Shown here: piece by piece, positions 13,100-24,938 of the stretch
Layout: every line of letters begins with the position of its first letter
How positions within the stretch are numbered: the stretch's first letter is position 1
From: Alnus glutinosa
Taxonomy: Eukaryota; Streptophyta; Magnoliopsida; Fagales; Betulaceae
DNA: 64,000 bases
Assembly (NCBI RefSeq): GCF_958979055.1
Contig: NC_084897.1
Coordinates: 22,503,628-22,567,627, forward strand
Direction of reading: 5' to 3'
Translations under genes and position numbers: made by a program
Notes under the pieces: model-generated
Seen by the model: only the letters and a program-made list of their open reading frames with translations
Told to the model about the DNA's origin: nothing
Database searches by the model: none

Positions 13100-13735
13100 A
13101 ACATTTTTAATATAATTTGTTAGCATATGCTAGCTTGATTGTATTTAATAACTATAATTATTAAAAGAATGAAGTTATTAGTGCTCACATGATCCAAGAA
13201 AAGGCGCAAGTAAAATAATTTTTCTCTAAAACCAATTTTTTCATCGCAGGAGGAGGCCTAGACAGTGGGAATCATAGGAGTTCTCTAAATTCGATTGAGT
13301 CATAGCTTGACCCAGCCTCATCAGGACATGAACGAGACCCAAAGCAGCTAATTCTAATAGAATTAAAGATTTTCATTTTGAGAGTCGAACTCTCCTTAGT
13401 ACATGCCCAACTGCTTTGGAGATTTTCTTAATGGTTTTTTTTTATTATTATTTATTTTACATAAATATGCGTATACACATAAAGAGACTACACATTTATG
13501 TGCTTATTTATTAACGTAGATTCGAACTCTTACACAAAAAACCACGACTATGCATGTATTTGCTTATTTATCACCTCCTTAATATTTGGATCTACGGTGG
13601 AAATGACTCTCCTCCCAAAGATATGCTTTGGGCATAAACATATTAAGCGTTCATGAGACTTCTTTATCACGCAGTTATCAGAAGTTGAGGACCCATTGTA
13701 TGCTATAAACATATAAAGATTACAAAAATAAATGA
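13100..13735. other. Intergenic, no gene; possible tRNA-like SINE remnant
   Basis: AT-rich. Read on the minus strand, about 13365-13430 contains a GAGTTCGACTC-like B box and an A-box-like AGCAGTTGGGC about 25 nt before it. This may be a fragment of a tRNA-derived SINE, but no tRNA fold is convincing. Confidence 0.3.
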
Positions 13736-14295
13736 TTTTTGTGACTGAGTTTTATTGGCCTTTTTAAGATGTCTGAAAGGTCACTAATGACCTTTGATTA
13801 ATGACCTTTTTAGAATGCCATTAATCAGGAAGTCGGTATTTATATGTGATTTAATAGCGTGTTATTGGTTGAATTAGTAGCGTGTCATCCAGTAACACGC
13901 CACTAATTAAGGCCATTTTTTTTTTAAAATATATATATATATATATATCTCTGCAATCTATCCTAGACCCAATCACAACAAGCTTGCATTTTTATCGATA
14001 ATCAACCATCACAATTATTAAAAAATCAAAACAAAAGTTTCAATAATCTATTACATTTCCATCGATCAATCCGGCCATGATCAACACAATCACAACAATT
14101 TGTATTTTTATCGATGATGAACAATCAGAAACATATATATATCATAGATTCATAACAATCAAAACAATTTAGTGGTGTGTCGGTCAGATAAGCCACAAAA
14201 TTGTAGTGTGTCTGACTAACACGCCACTAATTAGTGAGGTGTCAAAAAGTACTTTACTGTAAACACGCCACCAAACGCAGAGTTTCTGTATAGTG
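13736..14295. mobile_element. CACTA-like transposon remnant
   Basis: The right end, read on the minus strand, begins CACTATACAGAAACTC, resembling plant CACTA termini. The motif TAGTGGCGTGTT and its variants recur in both orientations near 13855-13910 and 14170-14275, as expected for CACTA subterminal repeats. A CACTAATGACC string near 13782 may be the decayed left end. The middle is AT-rich and non-coding. Confidence 0.5.
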
Positions 14296-15294
14296 ACATG
14301 ATAATCTATTGTATTTCATACCCCTTCCTCCCAATCCCTTCTAAAGGGAAAATTAATTTGATTCTAATAGTTTCTTAATCCCAATTGACTTTACTAACTA
14401 AACCAGTTAATTAATGGCTAACTTTCATGATAGTTGTTAATTAAGCAGGCTCTAGATTAGGCTGAATGCCGACAAGATCCCAAGTGATTTGATCTCCTTG
14501 TCTTTAGAATAATCAAATGATTACGTTTATTCTTATAACCAGTACTTTTCTACAAAGTTTCTGTGTCGTGCTTGTTTCAATAATTGTGGCATGAGAAATG
14601 ATTCTTTTTCTTTTTCCGGGTCTTTTTTTTTTTTTTAATTTATTATTTTACTTTTCAAAATCATCCTATCTAACAATAATTTTAAAAAGCAGAAAGATAA
14701 AATGAAGACCATGAGAAAACATATAACACGTCTCTTATGATATATAGTCCGATATGAGATATATTACTTGATATTCTCTTGTCCTTCTCATATTTTTTTT
14801 CTTTGACATGACGTTGTCAATCTACCTTTAGACCAATCTTAATTTAAAAGGAAAAAAAAAAAATAGTAAATTGATAATGCCACACCAATGAAAAATGATG
14901 AGAGAAGGACAAGAGAATACAAAATAGGATTTCTCACCCAATATACTATATAAACAAATAATATAAATACATCTCTTACACATCTCATTTTCAAATTTGC
15001 TATTGAATTTATGAGACCCAATGGTAGATTTAAAAATTAATTATATGAAAGTGTATAAGAGATGTATGGTATCATTTTCATATTGCACTAAAAGTCAACG
15101 TTTATTGAATTTATGGGACTCAATAATAAATTTAAAAACTAGTTATATGGAGATGTATAAAAGATATATCCTATCATCAAAAGTCAACGTTTTACCTACT
15201 TGCTGATAGCATGCACTACATATAATATTGCAACTTTAGTGAAAGAAATCTGTAGATCCACAATCACTTGTTTCTCTCCTTTCTGCGGACTGCG
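14296..15294. other. 5' flank of the P450, with a diverged tandem duplication
   Basis: No gene. Two diverged copies of a roughly 90-100-bp block (15002-15103 and 15104-15193) each start ATTGAATTTATG and end with AAAGTCAACGTTT. They sit 100-290 nt before the P450 start codon and so lie in its promoter or 5' UTR. Confidence 0.5.
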
Positions 15295-16209
15295 ATGGTG
15301 CTGCAATATTCTCTGGCTCTCACCACTTTCATTCTTTTCCTCTCTTTGGTTTGGCTGTTAAAGGTATGTAAAAGATCCAAACTTCAGAAATTGCCCCCAG
15401 GGCCATGGAAGTTACCTCTTATAGGAAACTTGCACAACTTGGTAGGATCACTACCACACCATGCTCTCCGACAACTAGCCAGAAAACATGGACCCTTCAT
15501 GCACCTACAACTGGGTGAAATTTCTGCAGTTGTTGTGTCATCTCCTAGGATGGCCAGAGAGCTCATGAAAACACATGACCTTGCCTTTGCGCATAGGCCA
15601 GACTTTCTTGTTCCTAGAATTATGTTCTATGGTGGCTCAGACATTGCCTTCTCTCCATATTCTGATTACCGGAGGCAAATGAGAAAAGTCTGCGTCTTGT
15701 AACTTCTTAGTGCCAAGAGGGTCCAGTCATTCTCTTCTCTTCGAGAAGAAGAGGTAGGTAGTTTCATTGATTCCACTCACTCATCTTCAGGATCTCCAAT
15801 CGATTTTAGTGAAAGTATTTTCACTTTGACAAGTAGCATTGTCTCTAGAGCAGCATTCGGAAGCAAATGCAAAGACCAAGATGAGTTTCAGTCGTTGACC
15901 AAGGAATTTACATCCTTGTCAGGAGGCTTTGAGTTGGCTGATTTGTTCCCTTCACATAAATTTGTTCATGTGATTAGTGGGATGAAAGTTAAGCTAGAGA
16001 AGATTCATGGGAAGATTGACAAGATCCTGGAGAACATCATCCATGAGCATAGGGAGAACCAGAAGAATGCATCAGCAGAGCAGGAGGATCTTCTTGACGT
16101 CCTTTTAGGCCTCCAGCAAAGTGGTACACTTGAGTTCCCATTCACAACCAACAACATCAAAGCCATCATTTTGGTTAGTATTTCTGCTTGAATCCTAATA
16201 GCTCGATAA

Positions 16210-16251
<42 letters not shown>

Positions 16252-17245
16252 AGAGTATTTTAAAAATTTTGATAGGATTGAACGGAAAAATTCTAACAGA
16301 GGGTTAAAATTGAAAAACGAATACCCTAAATTGGCACTTTTTAAAATTTGAGTACTTAATTGCAAAAATAATAAAAAATCAGGGACTATAAGTGAAGTTT
16401 TTCCTTCCTTTTTTTTGGTTGTCAATAATTCTAGAGAGAAGAGTGTAACACTTTGAAATATGTACTTTAAATGGTAGATTTAACTAGTATGAGTCGAAGT
16501 TCAGACCCAAAATCACCACTAATACCAGGTTAAGTTTTCAGTTGTTTAGAAATATTAAGCTTACAAAATTTTATGAATATAATTATTTCACGATTATACT
16601 AAAATTTTAAACTTTTCCCAGGATATATTTGGTGGTGGAGCTGATACTTCATCTACCACAGTAGAGTGGGCTATGTCAGAAATGATGAGAAACCCTATAG
16701 TGATGGAAAAGGCCCAAGCTGAGATAAGACAAGCCTTAAAAGAAAAGAAAAAAATCTATGAAAAAGACCTTCAGAATCTAACTTACTTGAAGTCAGTGAT
16801 CAAAGAAACTTTAAGGTTATACCCTCCTGGTCCGTTGTTACTCCCAAGAGAATGTGGAGAGCCAAGTGAAATTGATGGATATGAAATTCCCATCAAAACC
16901 AAAGTCATCATAAATGCATGGGCAATTGGAAGAGATCCTGCATATTGGGATGATGCCGAGAGTTTTATACCAGAGAGGTTTGTTGGTAGTTCAGTTGATT
17001 TTAAAGGGACTTACTTTGAATATATTCCTTTTGGGGCAGGAAGGAGGATGTGCCCAGGAATACTATTTGGTTTAGCTAATATTGAACTTCTTCTTGCTCA
17101 ACTACTATACCAATTTGATTGGAAACTCCCAAGCAAGATGAAACCAGAGGATTTGGACATGACTGAAGACTTTGGTGCCGTTGCCAGAAGGAAAAACAAC
17201 TTGTATTTGATTCCTACTTCTTTTAGTCCTTCACTTGACCTTTGA
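15295..17245 (+). pseudogene. CYP71-family cytochrome P450 with one in-frame nonsense codon
   Basis: ER-bound heme monooxygenase of the CYP71 clan. Exon 1 is 15295..16173 and exon 2 is 16622..17245, with donor TTG|GTTAGT and acceptor CCCAG|GA, phase 0. Together they make 500 codons, the normal length. Motifs in order: N-terminal membrane anchor (SLALTTFILFLSLVWLL); proline hinge KLPPGPWKLPLIGN; I-helix [10 protein letters not shown]; ExxR as KETLR (E355, R358); PERF; heme loop [11 protein letters not shown] with Cys437. Codon 136 (15700-15702) is TAA after RRQMRKVCVL, where relatives usually have a Glu codon. The frame is fully open on both sides. A single substitution thus breaks an otherwise intact gene. 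The intron holds a run of more than 40 A at 16215-16250. CYP71D-like by eye. It may be a recent pseudogene, a null allele or a sequencing error. Confidence 0.85.
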
Positions 17246-18657
17246 GGCATTATCATTATGGCAACTTTGAACCAACAAATTACTTTGAAAAGGTGGTCTA
17301 GGGGAATTAACTTCGTTTGTTAATGCTTTTTAGATTGTGTTTTTTGTTTGAAAAAATGTTTTGAGTACATGATATAAAAGTAAAAATCATTTTGAGTGTT
17401 TTATGTTGTTATTTGTTTTTTAATGTTTTTGTTTTGAAAAAGAAAGCAAAAAGATGAAAGAATGTTATCAAACAAAGTGTAAAAAAAAGAAAAAAAACAC
17501 AATCATTAAGCGCCACGAGGCTGCCCTCTTTACTTGACATCTATCCCATGTGCACTTCGAGATATATATTCACTCTCCCACATAGACCTAAGGAGAGAGC
17601 TCTGCAGATGTTGAAGCCCCATGTGTATCCTCGGGTCCAGACTGCATCCTTGAGCCTTGGCACACGCTTGAGTTGAGCTTGAACCCGAAAGGGAAGATGA
17701 GATTTTAAACATTTAGGAGTAATTCCCTACGAAAACCGTCCGAACGGTAGGTTACAGAAAAATAGGAAAGACGTTCGGTCATTGTTCGAATGATCCATGT
17801 CATCAAAAAGTCGAAAAAATCTGAAGACCGTTCGAACGGTGATAGTCTGAATGAGAATTAGATAAAGCCAACTTAGCATAAACACGTGGAGGGCTTATTT
17901 AAGGGCCTATGATGAGTTCTAGACGCCTCATTTGCGAGCTTCAAGCGCCCAAAATTCGTGAGAGAGAAAGAAAGGAGAAAATGAGGAATTTTAGAAGTTC
18001 CTAATAAAGGTAAACAAGTAGGCGGTTAATAATCGCCTATAATCACATAATCGCTTTGGTGGATAGTTGGAAAAAATTGCTAACTGCGCATAATAAGTTA
18101 GATGGGCCTGTAAAAGGTAGAGGATGGCATGACGAGTATCTTTGAAGCTCCGAGCCCGGGTGGAGTCTGGCCAAGGCAATCTAGGATTTGTGACTAATCC
18201 AACTCTACCACAAACACTTAGGCACTAATTAGGGGGTCCTAAATCTTAATGGAATCTCTCAAGATGTGCCCTAGCATGAAAGGAGGTGGTTGCCGAGGTA
18301 GGAGGTCCTTGCAACCACCTTCACAGGGTGAGGGTTTCCCGCGAGCAACCTCTATGGAGGGTGGGGTTGGGTCATCGAAGAACCTCCACCACTACCCACC
18401 AATGAGTTTTTCCCATTGCTACCCTCTTTTATTTTTATTAGGAAATCTGTTGATATCACTACTGGATAAACATGTGTGTGGATATACACGCTGCATAATT
18501 TGATTGGACCAACTAGTTCTTTGGTATGACAAATGGTTTACGGACATGACGAATGCTTTTTTTTTTTTTTTTTGTATTCTTCTATCTTCTAATTTTGAAA
18601 ATAGGCTATTAAATATGTAAAACTTACTGGACACAATGGTCAGAAAAAAGTAATTTT
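17246..18657. other. Intergenic with unresolved retrotransposon-like debris
   Basis: The P450 3' UTR is followed by a GC-richer stretch (about 17500-18240). It carries repeated palindromic motifs such as CCGTCCGAACGG and CCGTTCGAACGG and looks like LTR sequence, but I found no paired LTR, primer-binding site or coding domain. Short open frames here have no family signature. Confidence 0.4.
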
Positions 18658-19328
18658 TAGGGCAGTAATCGATCCGAGTATTAAATTTTCAAGCTTGGTT
18701 CATTTAATTTTTTTTTTAACTCGAGCCAAGCTCAAGCTTATCACCAAATTAAATAATCTGTTGAAGCTCTGTTTTCATGTATTTTTTTAATGAACTCGAG
18801 CTTGTTCACGAGCTATTCAATAATTTAGCCATTCCATATATAAAGTAAATGTCGTGATTGTTTAATTTTTTTAAAAAAAAAAATTAATACAAATTTTTAG
18901 TTACTTAATAATGATTAAGATTTATTGTTTGAGTAATTGGAGAAATTAGCTAAAATCTTAAATAATTTAATCTCAATTTTAGATGTTTATCTTCTAGTAT
19001 ATATATATACATTCATATATACACACAAATACACTTATATTTATATACAGATTCACAATTACAATAATTCAACTTATATCCATTACATTACGAAGAGTAT
19101 TTTTTTAAAATAATAATAAAAAAAAAATTAACATGTTCTCATTACAAAGTAAAGAATAATATTAGAAAAATAGTAAAAATGAAGTCATACGAGCCGAGCC
19201 TAAATTTATACGAACCTAAATTTTTTGTTCAAGCTCTGTTCGTTTAATAAACAAACCGATCCCGAACCGAACTAATCCTAGTCGAACCTGAGTATCTTCA
19301 CAAGTAGTATTACTCGTTTACAACCTTA
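18658..19328. mobile_element. hAT-type MITE (671 bp) with 8-bp TSD
   Basis: It is flanked by a perfect 8-bp direct repeat GTAATTTT (18650-18657 and 19329-19336). It starts TAGGGCAGTAATCG and ends CTCGTTTACAACCTTA, inverted ends of the TAGGG type. Subterminal regions are rich in CTCGAGC, GAGCC and CGAACC motifs, like the large element at 42612-50924. The interior matches the degenerate element at 4467-5135. No transposase. Confidence 0.82.
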
Positions 19329-19547
19329 GTAATTTTACATAATCATAAAGTATAAGAAGTTTGTAAGAACTTTTGAAAATTCAAAGATTGATTTGATAAA
19401 CATGAAAAATAGATGAACCAATTTTAGATTTAATGCTTATATATATGCCTAATTTTATTTTATTTTTTGGAAAGAGCCTAAAAGCATCTTCTCAAGTTTA
19501 TTAAAACAAGAAAGATAATGGCCTTAGTGGAACCCTATAAATCAAAG

Positions 19548-19864
19548 GAGAAATGATCCCTACACTTATTTTTCACAATAGTCCCACAACAAGCTGACAT
19601 GGCTGGTAATATTTTATTATTTTTTTACAAAACAAAAAAATAATAAAATATGGGATTTGATTCTTGTACAACACCAATACAACAACTGTACAACAATCCC
19701 TCACATGAGGGTGGGCTCTAGTATGTGGGACTCACCTTCATGTGAGGGATTGTTGTACAATTGTTGTATTGGTGTTGTAAATCTAACATTTTTCATAAAA
19801 TATTACCAGCCATGTCAGCTTGTTGTGGAGCTGTTGTGAAAAATGAGTGTAGGGATCATTTCTC
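19548..19864. mobile_element. MITE with long TIRs, interrupted by a second MITE
   Basis: The ends GAGAAATGATCCCTACAC and GTGTAGGGATCATTTCTC are perfect inverted repeats. The arms also pair further in (CACAACAAGCTGACATGGCTGG against CCAGCCATGTCAGCTTGTTGTG). An uninterrupted copy lies at 40583-40764. Here the centre is split by the element at 19651-19794. It is non-coding. Confidence 0.85.
19651..19794. mobile_element. Inner 144-bp palindromic MITE nested in 19548-19864
   Basis: It is flanked by the 8-bp direct repeat ATAAAATA (19643-19650 and 19795-19802), exactly where the intact copy at 40583 is continuous. The two halves pair as a hairpin: TACAACACCAATACAACAA near the left, its complement near the right, with CCCTCACATGA and TCATGTGAGGG toward the centre. 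Non-autonomous; hAT-like TSD length. Confidence 0.8.
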
Positions 19865-20060
19865 AAATGAAAGAGTTTATGATTGGAATAGGAGTACCTC
19901 ATTAATTAGCCGTTAATCCTTGTTTTTTTGAACATGATTGTATAGTTTTACGTATGATTACAAAAGGGGAGAGTGTTCAACTTCCATTCCATAAACACAA
20001 AAAAAAAAAAAAAAAAAACGGTGGCTTTAGCAACCTTTAAACTTCCCTTAAACCAAACCA

Positions 20061-20516
20061 ATGCCTCCCAAACCCACCACCATCGGCATCAGCACCACCC
20101 GGTGGCCCTTCCCACCGGGCACCCGAGTAGAAATCAGCCCAAAAGACGTCGGATTCGTGGGCTCCAGGTTCACCGGCACGGTCCTCAAAGCCTACCGAAA
20201 CAAATACCTCGTCCAATACGAGACCCTGGTGGCGGACCTCGACCCCTCCGAGCCCGTGCGCGAGAGCCTCAACGTGTCGCAGCTCCGGCCGGTCCCACCC
20301 CGGGAGACGCAGCGGGAGTTCCGGGTGGGGGATGACGTGGACGCGTACCACAACGAGGGGTGGTGGGAGGGCGTGGTGACAGAGGAGTTGGCGGGTGGGA
20401 GGTTGGGGGTTTTCTTCCGGGCGTCCAGGGAGCACATTGGGTTTCAGAAGGAGGACCTCAGGCTGCACAGGGACTGGGTTCATGGGAAATGGGTTCCGCC
20501 ATTTGAGCAAGACGAG
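20061..20516 (+). CDS. Tandem Agenet (plant Tudor-like) domain protein, first coding exon or separate gene
   Basis: The two Agenet repeats are FPPGTRVEIS...RFTGTVL...YLVQYETLV and FRVGDDVDAYHNEGWWEGVV, ending RLHRDWVHGKWVPPF. Agenet modules are Tudor-family folds that usually bind methylated histones or RNA in nuclear proteins. As a single exon the frame runs to a stop at 20526-20528 (155 aa). However, GAG|GTGGGA at 20514-20519 is a plausible phase-0 donor. Joining it to 21250-21711 and 22605-22619 gives a 310-aa protein with four Agenet domains. This exon is strikingly GC- and C/G-third-position-rich compared with everything around it, including its partner exon. The start ATG at 20061 is the first in frame. 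No C-terminal DUF724 domain was seen. Confidence 0.8.
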
Positions 20517-20670
20517 GTGGGAATTTGATGGGTTTTACTCGGTTTTGTTTGGTTTGGCTGAAAATGGTTCAGGAAAGATATAGTTGTATTTTTTTTTTTC
20601 TTTTCTTTTTAGTGTTGGTTTATTTACTTCTTATAAGAAAAAAGACATGGCTACATTTCTCAGTGTTTTG

Positions 20671-20672
<2 letters not shown>

Positions 20673-20715
<43 letters not shown>

Positions 20716-20730
20716 ATAATAATAATAATA
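20673..20730. repeat. Poly-T run followed by (TAA)n microsatellite
   Basis: About 38 consecutive T (20673-20710) are followed by roughly seven TAA units, between the two Agenet exons. This may be the reverse-oriented poly-A scar of a retroposon, or simple sequence expansion. Confidence 0.85.
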
Positions 20731-21249
20731 AATGGTTTGAAAAATGTGTTTTAGGCTACCTAAAGGTGAAAATTGTTTTTGTGAAATATTTTATATTTGA
20801 GTTGTTTGCTAACATTTTTGTTTTGAAATGAGAAAACAAAATACAAGAAACATAATTTTAACGAACGGAACTGATAGGCGTATGGCTTTTGTGGCTAGTG
20901 GAGAGTGGAGACCATGTTTGTGTAGCCAAAGGTTGAAACTTGAATGCAAAGCCTAAAGCTTTTAAATTTATGATTGTAAAAATAAAATCATTCTTCATTA
21001 TCATATTCTACTTTCATCTTCTATGCAATTTATTTATTCATTCTTCACCCTCATAATCTACTTCATTGCTATATCTGCTTAATACCCAAAAAGCCTAGCT
21101 ACTGTTACAGCTCTCTAATCACTTAAATGGTCCAGGTTCTCACACAATTCACGGGGTAAGACAATCTTGGTAGCTTATCTTTTTGCTGGGTGTTGTGTTT
21201 TGTTGTCCATCAATCATCAGTGCTCACCTTCTTTGGATTTGAATTGCAG

Positions 21250-22619
21250 AAAGTGTCTACTATGACAGAGGTAAAACCTATCGAAGCAAAAACAACCCAG
21301 GAGATATTTAGCAAGGGGGCACTGGTTGAGGTTGGCAGTGATGAAGAAGGTTTTCATGGTGCTTGGTTTGCCGGTACCGTTGTTGAAGAAGCAGTGGGAA
21401 AGGACATGTTTCTTGTCCAGTACCAGAGCCTGAGGACAGATGATGATTCAGGCTTTCTAAGAGAAGAGATTGATACCCTCCACATTAGGCCGTATCCCCC
21501 AGAAACTCTTGTTGTTGATCGTTTCAATCTTTTTGAAGAAGTTGATGCTTGGTATAATGATGCTTGGTGGGTCGGTGTGATTTCTAAGGTTCTTGTTGGC
21601 ACAAAATACCGAGTCTACTTTAGGGACAGCAATGAGGAAATAGAGTTTCAACACTGTAACCTAAGGCCACACCAGGACTGGATTGATGGCAAATGGGTTA
21701 TGGCTTCCCGGGTATGACTTCTCTATGCTTGAAACAACTTTTGTTTATCTGGTTTCTTTTACTCAGGTATTAAATGGGATTGTGTCTGAAATTGCAAATT
21801 TGGCCTGAATTACTATTTATCTCAAAAGCTTAGACCGATAGGAATTGATGAATTTAATCATTTAATCTATATTTTAACGCTCATTTTCACATGTAGGTTC
21901 AAACTTTTCTTTAATAAGCGAAGCTAAACACGTGAAATATTTAATTGAAATGGAAGGTGAATGACAAAAATATGTTCGAACTCAGAACTTTTGCTTTGAT
22001 ACAATATTAACTGAAACTGATAGAAATTAATAAATTTAATCATAATCTATATTTTGACACTGACATGCATACTAAAAGGTAAGGACACGACCATTTGGTC
22101 AGGTTCAGGCAGGGTGCTAAAAATTGAAATGAGGACAAACTTTAGGTTTAGGGAAAGTTTGGCCTTTTCCCAAGATTTTAAGGAAAAAATTATTGTTAGT
22201 TGAAACTTGAACTTCATTAATATTTGATGAATTCTGCCAAAATCCACCTATTTGGAACGTTTGGAATAATAGAATTGAAGTGGAGAAAATGACCCCATGT
22301 GAATTTGCAAAAAGCCTTGGCCAGCTTTTTGCTATTCAGTGACAAAAACATATGAAAAAGGAGTTAGGTGGTGACTACACCAACACGGCAACACCATGTG
22401 GGTGTGGGTGGAAGTTTCATAAATGGGGCACAGTTTGAAACCTACACGCTTTCATCTTTCTTCTAATTTTCAGTTTCTTACCTTGCAGTATGTATCAATC
22501 AACCCAAACAGCCATATAATTTGTAATTTGTAAAATATATATTATGTGGTATTGTGGTATTGGAGTTGTTTACTGATTGTTGGCTAAATTTGAATTCATG
22601 TCAGGCTCTGGAGTTGTGA
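21250..22619 (+). CDS. Tandem Agenet domain protein, second half (exons 21250-21711 and 22605-22619)
   Basis: The two Agenet repeats are FSKGALVEVGSDEEGFHGAWF...FLVQYQSL and FNLFEEVDAWYNDAWWVGVI, closing with LRPHQDWIDGKWVMASR. The layout parallels the upstream exon, so the pair arose by duplication. A good acceptor (TTTGAATTGCAG|AA) lies 12 nt before the ATG at 21262. Hence this is either a gene with a 5' UTR intron (154 aa from 21262) or the second exon of the 20061 gene (joined in phase 0, 310 aa). Exon end CGG|GTATGA at 21711 and acceptor CATGTCAG|GC at 22604 add a tiny last exon encoding ALEL and a stop. Without splicing the frame stops at 21717. The joined model is favoured because no separate promoter is obvious. 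Confidence 0.75.
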
Positions 22620-22809
22620 TTGCTGGAGAAACTTGGAAAGGCATCCTTTGTGTACCTGGATTACTTGCACTTCTTGCTTAACACACTGCTAATTTTAGTG
22701 CCTATTTGAAGCATTCCTCAACTTATTAAACCAAAGCAAAAAGATCATGATGTAATTAATTAGATCTGCTTTTTAAGTTTACTGTTGGATTATCTTGGCA
22801 TTTGACCAG

Positions 22810-22994
22810 ATTTACTGTTCAAAATTGATTTCTGCATATGAAAAGGGCTTCTCTGTTACTGTCTGTTGAGTAGTTTCACTCTCTCAAATGGGCCACCTAG
22901 CTGTATGCTTCATGGATTTACTGTTCAAAATTGATTTCTGCATGTGAAAAGGGCTTCTCTGTTACTGTCTGTTGAGTAATTTCACTCTCTCATG
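22810..22994. repeat. Direct duplication of about 79 bp, 106-bp spacing, in the Agenet 3' region
   Basis: Copies at 22810-22889 and 22916-22994 share the start ATTTACTGTTCAAAATTG and the end GTTTCACTCTCTCA (or AATTTCACTCTCTCA), with few mismatches. They lie 190-375 nt after the predicted stop, so they are probably in the 3' UTR or just beyond. Confidence 0.85.
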
Positions 22995-24938
22995 GATTAC
23001 TTGCCGCTTAAGAAGAAAAAAAATTGGTGTCTGTTTTTATAGAATTAGTACCACGCACAAGCCATACATTATATGAGATAAGTCTGTCAAGGTTGAAAAA
23101 TAAGTTCCTTTTTTTTTTTTCTTTTTTTTTTAATAGTAATAAAATGTGATCGATGTGATTTAAAGTAGAAAGAAGTTTGTTAAAAAAGTTTTGTTTTGCA
23201 GTAATTTTTATTTTATTTAGATAGTAATAAAAAATGATTCATGTGATATAAAAAGTGAAAAGGTCCCTACTCTACTTTATAGCATAAATCAACCAATGTT
23301 AGAATCAACAATGTTAATTGTTAGAGCATTTTTAACAATAATACCTAAAGTAGCTATTGAAAAAGTACAATTCTTTACTTTAATTTCTTTTTTTTTATAC
23401 TCTCTCCAACAAATTCTCTATTTTAATCTTTATTTTCTTTAAATATTATTTTGTGTGAAAGAAAAAAAGAGGGAGAGAGTGTGAAAGACGGAAATGAATA
23501 TATTAAAAAAAAAACTGTTTGTAGTGCGAATAGTGAATAGGCACTTCTACCTATTTGCTACTCACATTAGAAGGGAAAATTCTATTCTACCTATCCTGCT
23601 GGAGACAAATTTACCTATTATGAGCAAGTGTGTTTGGTTCGAATAATATTCTACTTTTTTAAAAATAAATTATATTCTATTCAACTTATTTAAATTTTTT
23701 TTTACAAAATTAAATCTCGTATTTAATGAATTAAAATAACATTAGGATCGAACACATAAACAAACATATTTGAAGATGCTTTAACCATGAGTTTCACCCA
23801 TTAAAGTTGCAAAGGCCCCTACTCTACTTTCTAACATAAATTTACGAGCCACCTACCGAGCCTAGTAGCTTGAATTTATTATTTCAAGTCAAATGAAATT
23901 GATTTGTGTTGGCATGTCATTTAAATTTTTCAAATGTAATCAAATAAAATCTTAATCGTAAAATAAATTTTTTATATTTAATTTAAAATAGAAAGGATCC
24001 TAATATGCTAATTACCCCATATGAGTAGCATTGACAGAGGGGAAAAGTTTCGGAGGAACTTCACGTAACTCCGTGAACTTTTATCACTTTGGCAATCTCT
24101 CCCCTCTTATAAAGTTAAAAAACTTAAATTTAGTGCGTCTAACTTTTAATTTATTTCAATCTCACATATTTGTTAAGATTTTCTGTTAAATTCTAACGGA
24201 TGACGTAAAAATTACCAAAATACTCATATTTTATAGTGAAATTTTAAAAAAAGAAACTAAAAATTAAATAAACTAAATTGAGAGTGTAATAAGGAGGTTA
24301 ATTGAAGTTTTTTCAAACAGTTTTTCTTTCAAGCTATTCAAGTGGGACAGTTTCCAAAAGAACTTCTAATTCAGATTATAAAATTAACTTTTCTTTAGAT
24401 TATATTTCAAAAAAAAAAAAAAAAAAAAAAAATCTTCAATCCAATTGAATAGGAAAAGTGTCCTTTAAATAATATCTACGTACCATTTAAATATCTGATT
24501 CAGGACAAGAAGCGAAACTTCATTAGAGTTCTCAAAAGTACTTTTTGACCTAAAAGACGAACTCTGAAATCTGAATCGGCTCTTTACTTCTTTCCTATCT
24601 GCAGCTTATAATCTTTTGCAGCGATTTGCTCAACAAAAACCAAGGACATAATTTGAACCCATTTTACCAAGACTGATCCCACGTTTCAATCTAATTAAAA
24701 TTATGCAATTTCATGCCTGCTTAATTAGTGCTTGCCATCCAAATCATGGTAAACCCTAACCCTACAAGCTATGATCTTTATCAATGCTATGACCAAACCA
24801 TGAAACCCTTATATGAAATATTGATAAACATCATTTTATTATGAGGAAAAACTAGTAAAAGGCTACAAATTAAGCATCACAAACATTACCCAGATACAGA
24901 TAAAGGCCCTTTGATTTGAGCTCGAAAGGTCCTAAAAA
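22995..24938. other. Intergenic, AT-rich, no gene
   Basis: Only simple AT-rich sequence, poly-T and poly-A runs (for example 24410-24431) and unpaired repeat-like strings were seen. The end nearest 24938 is the 3' flank of the DUF538 gene. Confidence 0.5.

Noticed and set aside
13365-13430. Possible tRNA gene
   Set aside because: Only A- and B-box-like strings; no cloverleaf or acceptor stem I can pair. At best a SINE remnant.
20037-20510. 157-codon minus-strand frame over the Agenet exon
   Set aside because: Shadow caused by high GC; the plus strand carries clear Agenet motifs.
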